Below, in pieces: positions 60,344 to 64,000 of a stretch of 64,000 nucleotides of DNA. Position 1 is the stretch's first letter; each line of letters begins with the position of its first letter. The DNA is taken from assembly GCA_038238115.1 (NCBI GenBank), contig JBBRYB010000002.1, forward strand, positions 186,001-250,000. The letters run 5' to 3'. Source of the stretch: JBBRYB01 sp038238115 (GTDB taxonomy: Bacteria > Actinomycetota > Actinomycetes > Propionibacteriales > Nocardioidaceae). A model generated the notes under the pieces. It had not been told where the DNA came from and made no database searches. It saw only the letters and a program-made list of their open reading frames with translations. A program made the translations under genes and the position numbers.

Positions 60344-62556
60344 TGGTCACGCTGGACACCAAGCTTGCGGGTCTGCTCGGGGCCAAGACACAGAAGGCCC
60401 TGTCGTCCGCCTTCGACCTGACCACGGTCGGCGAGCTGCTCGCCCACTATCCGCGCCGGCTCGACGACCGAGGGCAGCTCACCGACTTCGCCGACCTCCG
60501 CATCGGCGAGTACGCGACGGTGCTGGCCAAGACGCTCAGTGTGAGGAACCACCGCTACCAACCTCAGTCCGGTGGCCGCCCTGCCGTGCGCACGGAGGTC
60601 GTGGTCACCGACGGGCGACGGGAGCTGCTGCTCACGTTCTTTCGCCAGTCGTGGCGAGCTGGCCAGCTCAAGGAGGGCACGGTCGCGATGTTCAGCGGCA
60701 AGGTGGGAGTCTTCCGCGGTCGTCGCCAGCTCACCCAGCCTGGCCTCGAGGTGCTCGGCCGAGGCAGCGACCTGGGCGCCTTAGGCGACGAGGAGGTCCA
60801 GCGCTGGTGGCCGATCTATCCGGCCAGCTCTGCAGTCTCGTCCAAGCAGATCATGGCGTCGGTCGAGATCGTCCTCGACGCGCTCGACGACGTGCCCGAC
60901 CCGCTGCCCGACGACGTCCGAACAGCCCATGGTTTCGTCCCGCTCAGCCAGGCCCTTCGGCAGATCCACCAGCCGGCACGTCCGGACGAGTGGCATGAGG
61001 CGCGCCGACGGCTGCAGTTCGACGAGGCGTTCGTGCTGCAGACCGCCCTCGCGCAGCGTCGCCAGCTGGTGCAGTCGCTGTCAGCGGTTCCCAGACCGAC
61101 CTTGTCGGGCGGCATGCGCGACCGCTTCGACGCCAACCTCTCCTTCACGCTGACGGCCGGGCAGTCCGAGGTCGCCGCCGAGATCGAGGCTGATCTCACG
61201 CGGCCGCACCCCATGCATCGGCTGTTACAGGGCGAGGTCGGCTCGGGCAAGACGGTGCTGGCGCTGCGCGCGATGCTGCAGGTCGTCGACAACGGTGGTC
61301 AGTGTGCGCTGCTCGCGCCTACCGAGGTGCTTGCGGCGCAGCACTACCGCTCGATCGGGGGCATGCTGGGCTCGCTCGCCGATGCGGGAATGCTCGGCGG
61401 AGCCGACGATGCCACCCACGTCACGCTCATGACCGGGTCGCTGACGGCGGCACGCCGCCGACAGGCGCAGCTCGAGGCGGCTTCGGGGGCAGCCGGCATC
61501 GTCGTCGGCACGCATGCGCTCCTGGAAGACGTCGTGCAGTTCGCCGAACTGGGTCTGGTCGTGGTCGACGAGCAGCACCGTTTCGGCGTCGAGCAGCGCG
61601 CGGCGCTCACCGGCAAGGCCGGTTTCACGCCACCCCACGTGCTCGTGATGACGGCCACGCCGATCCCTCGCACTGTCGCGATGACGGTCTTCGGCGATCT
61701 CGACGTGTCCACGCTGCGCGAGTTGCCCGCCGGCCGTCGCCCGATCCAGTCGACCGTCGTCGGAGTCGCCGAACACCCCGGTTGGCTGAAGCGCGCCTGG
61801 CAGCGCGTCCGTGAGGAGGTCAGCAGTGGACATCAGGTGTACGTCGTCTGCCCGCGCATCGGCGGTGAGCCCGAGTCGGCGATGCAGGAGCCCGTGGACG
61901 ACGGGGACGACAGCGAGCGCGACAACGAGGGCGCACCACGCCAGCCGCCGTTGGCGGTGGCCGACGTGGCGGCCAGCCTGGTCGGAGGCTCACTCGCCGG
62001 GCTGCGCGTCTTCATGCTGCACGGAAGGCTTCCGAGCGAGGAGAAGGACGACCTGATGCGCCGCTTCGCGGCCGGTGACATCGACGTACTCGTGGCCACC
62101 ACGGTGATCGAGGTCGGCGTCGACGTGCCGAACGCCTCGGTCATGGTCGTCATGGACGCCGACCGGTTCGGTGTTTCCCAGCTGCACCAGCTGCGTGGCC
62201 GGGTCGGGCGCGGGTCCGCCGAGGGGTTGTGTCTGTTGGTGACGGACGCACCGGAAGGCTCGCGCGCTCGCGAGCGAGTCGAGCAGGTGGCGGCGACCGC
62301 TGACGGTTTCGCGCTGGCGCGCCTCGACCTCGAGAGTCGACGTGAGGGCGACGTACTGGGTGCTTCACAGTCGGGGCGGCGGTCGAGCTTGCGGCTCCTG
62401 TCGGTGCTGCGCGACGAGGACGTCATCGCATCGGCTCGTGCCGCGGCCGGTGAGGTGGTCACCAACGATCCGGCGCTGAGCCGACACCCCGGACTCGCCG
62501 ATGCGGTGGCCCGGCTCGACGAGTCTGAGCAGGGCGACTACCTGGAGAGGTCGTGA
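60343..62556 (+). CDS. recG: ATP-dependent DNA helicase RecG
   Basis: Remodels stalled replication forks and Holliday junctions. The protein has 737 residues. The wedge OB-domain is N-terminal (about residues 55-140). Walker A is GEVGSGKTVLALRAM (about 297-304), the DEAH-type box is VVDEQHRFGVEQR (Asp409) and MTATPIPRT, DRFGVSQLHQLRGRVGRG follow. A hydrophilic, acidic insert of about 30 residues (about 507-537) lies between VYVVCPRIGG and the LHGRLPSEEK region. ATG 60343 overlaps the upstream stop (TGATG); GTG 60340 is possible. Confidence 0.96.
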   Translation: MVTLDTKLAGLLGAKTQKALSSAFDLTTVGELLAHYPRRLDDRGQLTDFADLRIGEYATVLAKTLSVRNHRYQPQSGGRPAVRTEVVVTDGRRELLLTFFRQSWRAGQLKEGTVAMFSGKVGVFRGRRQLTQPGLEVLGRGSDLGALGDEEVQRWWPIYPASSAVSSKQIMASVEIVLDALDDVPDPLPDDVRTAHGFVPLSQALRQIHQPARPDEWHEARRRLQFDEAFVLQTALAQRRQLVQSLSAVPRPTLSGGMRDRFDANLSFTLTAGQSEVAAEIEADLTRPHPMHRLLQGEVGSGKTVLALRAMLQVVDNGGQCALLAPTEVLAAQHYRSIGGMLGSLADAGMLGGADDATHVTLMTGSLTAARRRQAQLEAASGAAGIVVGTHALLEDVVQFAELGLVVVDEQHRFGVEQRAALTGKAGFTPPHVLVMTATPIPRTVAMTVFGDLDVSTLRELPAGRRPIQSTVVGVAEHPGWLKRAWQRVREEVSSGHQVYVVCPRIGGEPESAMQEPVDDGDDSERDNEGAPRQPPLAVADVAASLVGGSLAGLRVFMLHGRLPSEEKDDLMRRFAAGDIDVLVATTVIEVGVDVPNASVMVVMDADRFGVSQLHQLRGRVGRGSAEGLCLLVTDAPEGSRARERVEQVAATADGFALARLDLESRREGDVLGASQSGRRSSLRLLSVLRDEDVIASARAAAGEVVTNDPALSRHPGLADAVARLDESEQGDYLERS

Positions 62557-62657
62557 GCGGTCATCCGGAGTTCGTGAAGGTGGGCGTTGCGGTCTTCATC
62601 GACGCCACAGCCGGTGAGTTCCTCTTCACGAGCAGCGTGCCACGCAAGGCCACCTGA
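62553..62657 (+). CDS. Possible 34-residue protein coupled to recG
   Basis: GTG 62553 overlaps the recG stop (GTGA), with GGAGAGG 3 nt upstream. The frame reads (M)SGHPEFVKVGVAVFIDATAG then EFLFTSSVPRKAT. Composition is protein-like with few Arg. No family is recognised. The position and ribosome binding site support translation; the size argues for caution. Confidence 0.35.
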   Translation: MSGHPEFVKVGVAVFIDATAGEFLFTSSVPRKAT

Positions 62658-62713
62658 GCCAGGCTCTCCCGACCTGCGAGTATGCATCCCATGAGGCACC
62701 TCCGGGGCGAGCC

Positions 62714-63298
62714 ATGACGCGGATCATCGGCGGGGAGGCGGGTGGGCGGCGGCTGCGTACGCCGGCGGGTGACTCCACCAGGCCTACGGCCGACCGGGTC
62801 CGCGAGGCGCTGTTCTCGACTGTCGAGGCGTTGCTCGGCACGCTGGCCGGCCGCCGCTTCCTCGACGTCTATGCCGGGTCCGGCGCGGTCGGGCTCGAGG
62901 CCCGCTCTCGAGGCGCAGCGCAGGTCGTGCTGGTCGAGCACGACACCGGCGCTGCGAGGCTCATCAGGTCCAACGCCCGCGCTCTCGGGCTTGACGAGGT
63001 GAGCGTGATCGTCGCTAGGGCCGAACGCGTGGCCGCCCACGACCCGCCGGGTGGCCGCTTCGACGTGGCGTTCTTCGACCCGCCCTACGACCTGGCCGCG
63101 TCGCGTCTGGCCGAGGCGCTGGCGGGCCTGGTCGCCGACAGTTGGCTAGCACCCGATGCGCTGGTCGTCGTCGAGCGATCCCGCCGCGACGCCGCCTGGC
63201 AGTGGCCCGACGGCGTCCAGCCCGTGCGCGCGAGGCGGTACGGCGAGACAATGCTCTGGTACGGCCGCTTCGCGCCGACACACCATGAGGAGGCCTGA
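62714..63298 (+). CDS. rsmD: 16S rRNA (guanine(966)-N2)-methyltransferase
   Basis: Methylates G966 of 16S rRNA. The protein has 194 residues. RIIGGEAGGRRLRTPAGDST and RPTADRVREALFSTVEALLG are the RsmD N-terminus. SAM motif FLDVYAGSGAVGLEARSRGA and catalytic FDVAFFDPPYDL are intact. It overlaps coaD by 1 nt (TGATG), the usual rsmD-coaD pair. Confidence 0.95.
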   Translation: MTRIIGGEAGGRRLRTPAGDSTRPTADRVREALFSTVEALLGTLAGRRFLDVYAGSGAVGLEARSRGAAQVVLVEHDTGAARLIRSNARALGLDEVSVIVARAERVAAHDPPGGRFDVAFFDPPYDLAASRLAEALAGLVADSWLAPDALVVVERSRRDAAWQWPDGVQPVRARRYGETMLWYGRFAPTHHEEA

Positions 63299-63780
63299 TG
63301 CGCCGAGTCGTCTGCCCGGGCTCGTTTGATCCGGTCACCCTCGGTCATCTCGACATCGTGTCGCGGGCGGCGGGCCTCTTCGACGAGGTGCTGGTCGCCG
63401 TACTCGTCAACGAGGCCAAGCGGGGCCTCTTCGGTGTCGATGAGCGCATGGACATGCTCACCGCGGCGGTCGAAGAGCTGTCGCTGACCAACGTTCGGGT
63501 CGTGTCCTTCCAGGGCCTGCTCGTCGACTTCTGCCGGGACCAGGGCGTCACGGCCATCGTCAAGGGACTCCGGGCGGCCAGCGACTTCGACTTCGAGCTT
63601 CAGATGGCGCAGATGAACCAAAGCCTGTCTGGCGTCGACACCGTCTTTGTGCCGACGAGCCCGCAGTGGTCCTTTGTAGCGTCGAGCCTGGTCAGGGAAG
63701 TCGCGAGGTTTGGCGGAGACGTCTCCGGGCTCGTACCGTCGGACGTACTCGCCCGTCTGCGCCAGCGGCTCGCCGACTAG
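63298..63780 (+). CDS. coaD: Phosphopantetheine adenylyltransferase
   Basis: Fourth step of coenzyme A synthesis, adenylating 4'-phosphopantetheine. The protein has 160 residues. VCPGSFDPVTLGHLDIVSRA holds the HxGH-like nucleotide motif, and VKGLRAASDFDFELQMAQMN and the C-terminal SSLVREVARFGGDVSGLVP are family marks. The ATG overlaps the rsmD stop. Confidence 0.97.
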   Translation: MRRVVCPGSFDPVTLGHLDIVSRAAGLFDEVLVAVLVNEAKRGLFGVDERMDMLTAAVEELSLTNVRVVSFQGLLVDFCRDQGVTAIVKGLRAASDFDFELQMAQMNQSLSGVDTVFVPTSPQWSFVASSLVREVARFGGDVSGLVPSDVLARLRQRLAD

Positions 63781-63832
63781 CTCAATTCGGTACCACGGTG
63801 TCAGCATGCAACCTTAGAGAGGCCGCCACAAC

Positions 63833-64000
63833 GTGGATGTGACACACCTGGTCGAGCAGCTGCGAACGACCGTCGAGCAGGCTCGGTCGCTGCCCATGTC
63901 GGCGTCTGCGGTGGTCAACCGGGCGGAGCTGCTCGAACAGATCGACGCGCTGCGCTCGGCCCTGGAGCAGGTCACGGCGCAGCCCCCATCGGCCACCGCG
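63833..64000 (+). CDS. N-terminal part of a coiled-coil protein (DivIVA-like), cut by the window end
   Basis: 56 codons are visible from GTG 63833 with AGAGAGG about 10 nt upstream. The text VDVTHLVEQLRTTVEQARSL, VVNRAELLEQIDALRSALEQ and VTAQPP is amphipathic and helical. In actinobacteria a DivIVA-like, cell-division-associated coiled-coil protein follows coaD, and this fits it. The remainder is outside the window. Confidence 0.65.
   Translation, partial: MDVTHLVEQLRTTVEQARSLPMSASAVVNRAELLEQIDALRSALEQVTAQPPSATA

Overview
This is a high-GC window whose gene content and gene order are those of an actinobacterium. The order cysteine desulfurase-mnmA, ligA, gatCAB, ilvBNC, serA, leuB, gltX, tRNA-Gln/tRNA-Glu, IclR(ndgR)-leuCD, hupB with a lysine-rich tail, cofC/fbiD, plsC, gpsA, ddl, a DUF3515 protein, thiL, rpmB, DAK-type kinase, recG, rsmD, coaD closely follows the chromosomal backbone of mycobacteria and streptomycetes. 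A cobalamin-independent methionine-synthase-like protein next to ligA, an F420 biosynthesis gene and many GTG starts agree. I would guess Propionibacteriales (Nocardioidaceae-like), but no 16S rRNA gene is present, so the family is an inference.

Layout. 1-6971: cysteine desulfurase (5' truncated by the window) and mnmA, then two membrane-anchored paralogues with a decayed third copy between them, a MetE-like protein, ligA and a small membrane protein. 6996-10344: gatCAB. 10600-18060: a form I aerobic carbon monoxide dehydrogenase operon (coxM-S-L, an XdhC-YHS accessory protein, a MobA-like nucleotidyltransferase, a MoxR-type ATPase and a VWA protein) with a palindromic operator candidate in front and a LysR regulator (18250-19206, minus) behind. 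19341-34405: ilvD, ilvBNC, a membrane-anchored trypsin-like protease, serA, an O-methyltransferase, leuB, ilvE and cimA. 34593-38140: FAH-family hydrolase, gltX, CPBP protease and two tRNAs. 38327-43330: a mixed block (HIT, F420/FMN oxidoreductase, winged-helix protein, SRPBCC, alkA-ogt repair pair). 43415-51852: ndgR-like regulator divergent from leuCD, hupB, fbiD, plsC-gpsA, cystathionine gamma-synthase-like enzyme, ddl. 52005-57463: DUF3515, Lrp-type RAM protein, thiL, P1 peptidase, HDAC-family hydrolase, EamA transporter, rpmB. 57464-58687 is a poor, lower-GC stretch with gene remnants. 58688-64000: FakA-like kinase, recG, rsmD, coaD and the start of a coiled-coil protein.

How the genes work together. 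The window holds most of branched-chain amino acid synthesis (ilvD, ilvBN, ilvC, ilvE, leuB, leuC, leuD, cimA). Three of its transcription units carry short leader reading frames rich in branched-chain codons, followed by hairpins: at 22501 (Ile-Leu-Val before ilvBNC), 29938 (Val-Ala-Ile-Leu before leuB-ilvE) and 32697 (tandem Ile before cimA). Together with the IclR-type regulator divergent from leuCD, this suggests that synthesis is sensed mainly by ribosome attenuation plus one repressor/activator. The cox operon adds CO oxidation as an energy source.

Four intergenic arrays of a 21-nt tandem repeat (18097, 51866, 56133, 57127) share one consensus and lie at gene 3' ends. Seven genes lack a Shine-Dalgarno sequence and have a TAGGNT hexamer 6-8 nt before the start codon, which points to leaderless transcription.
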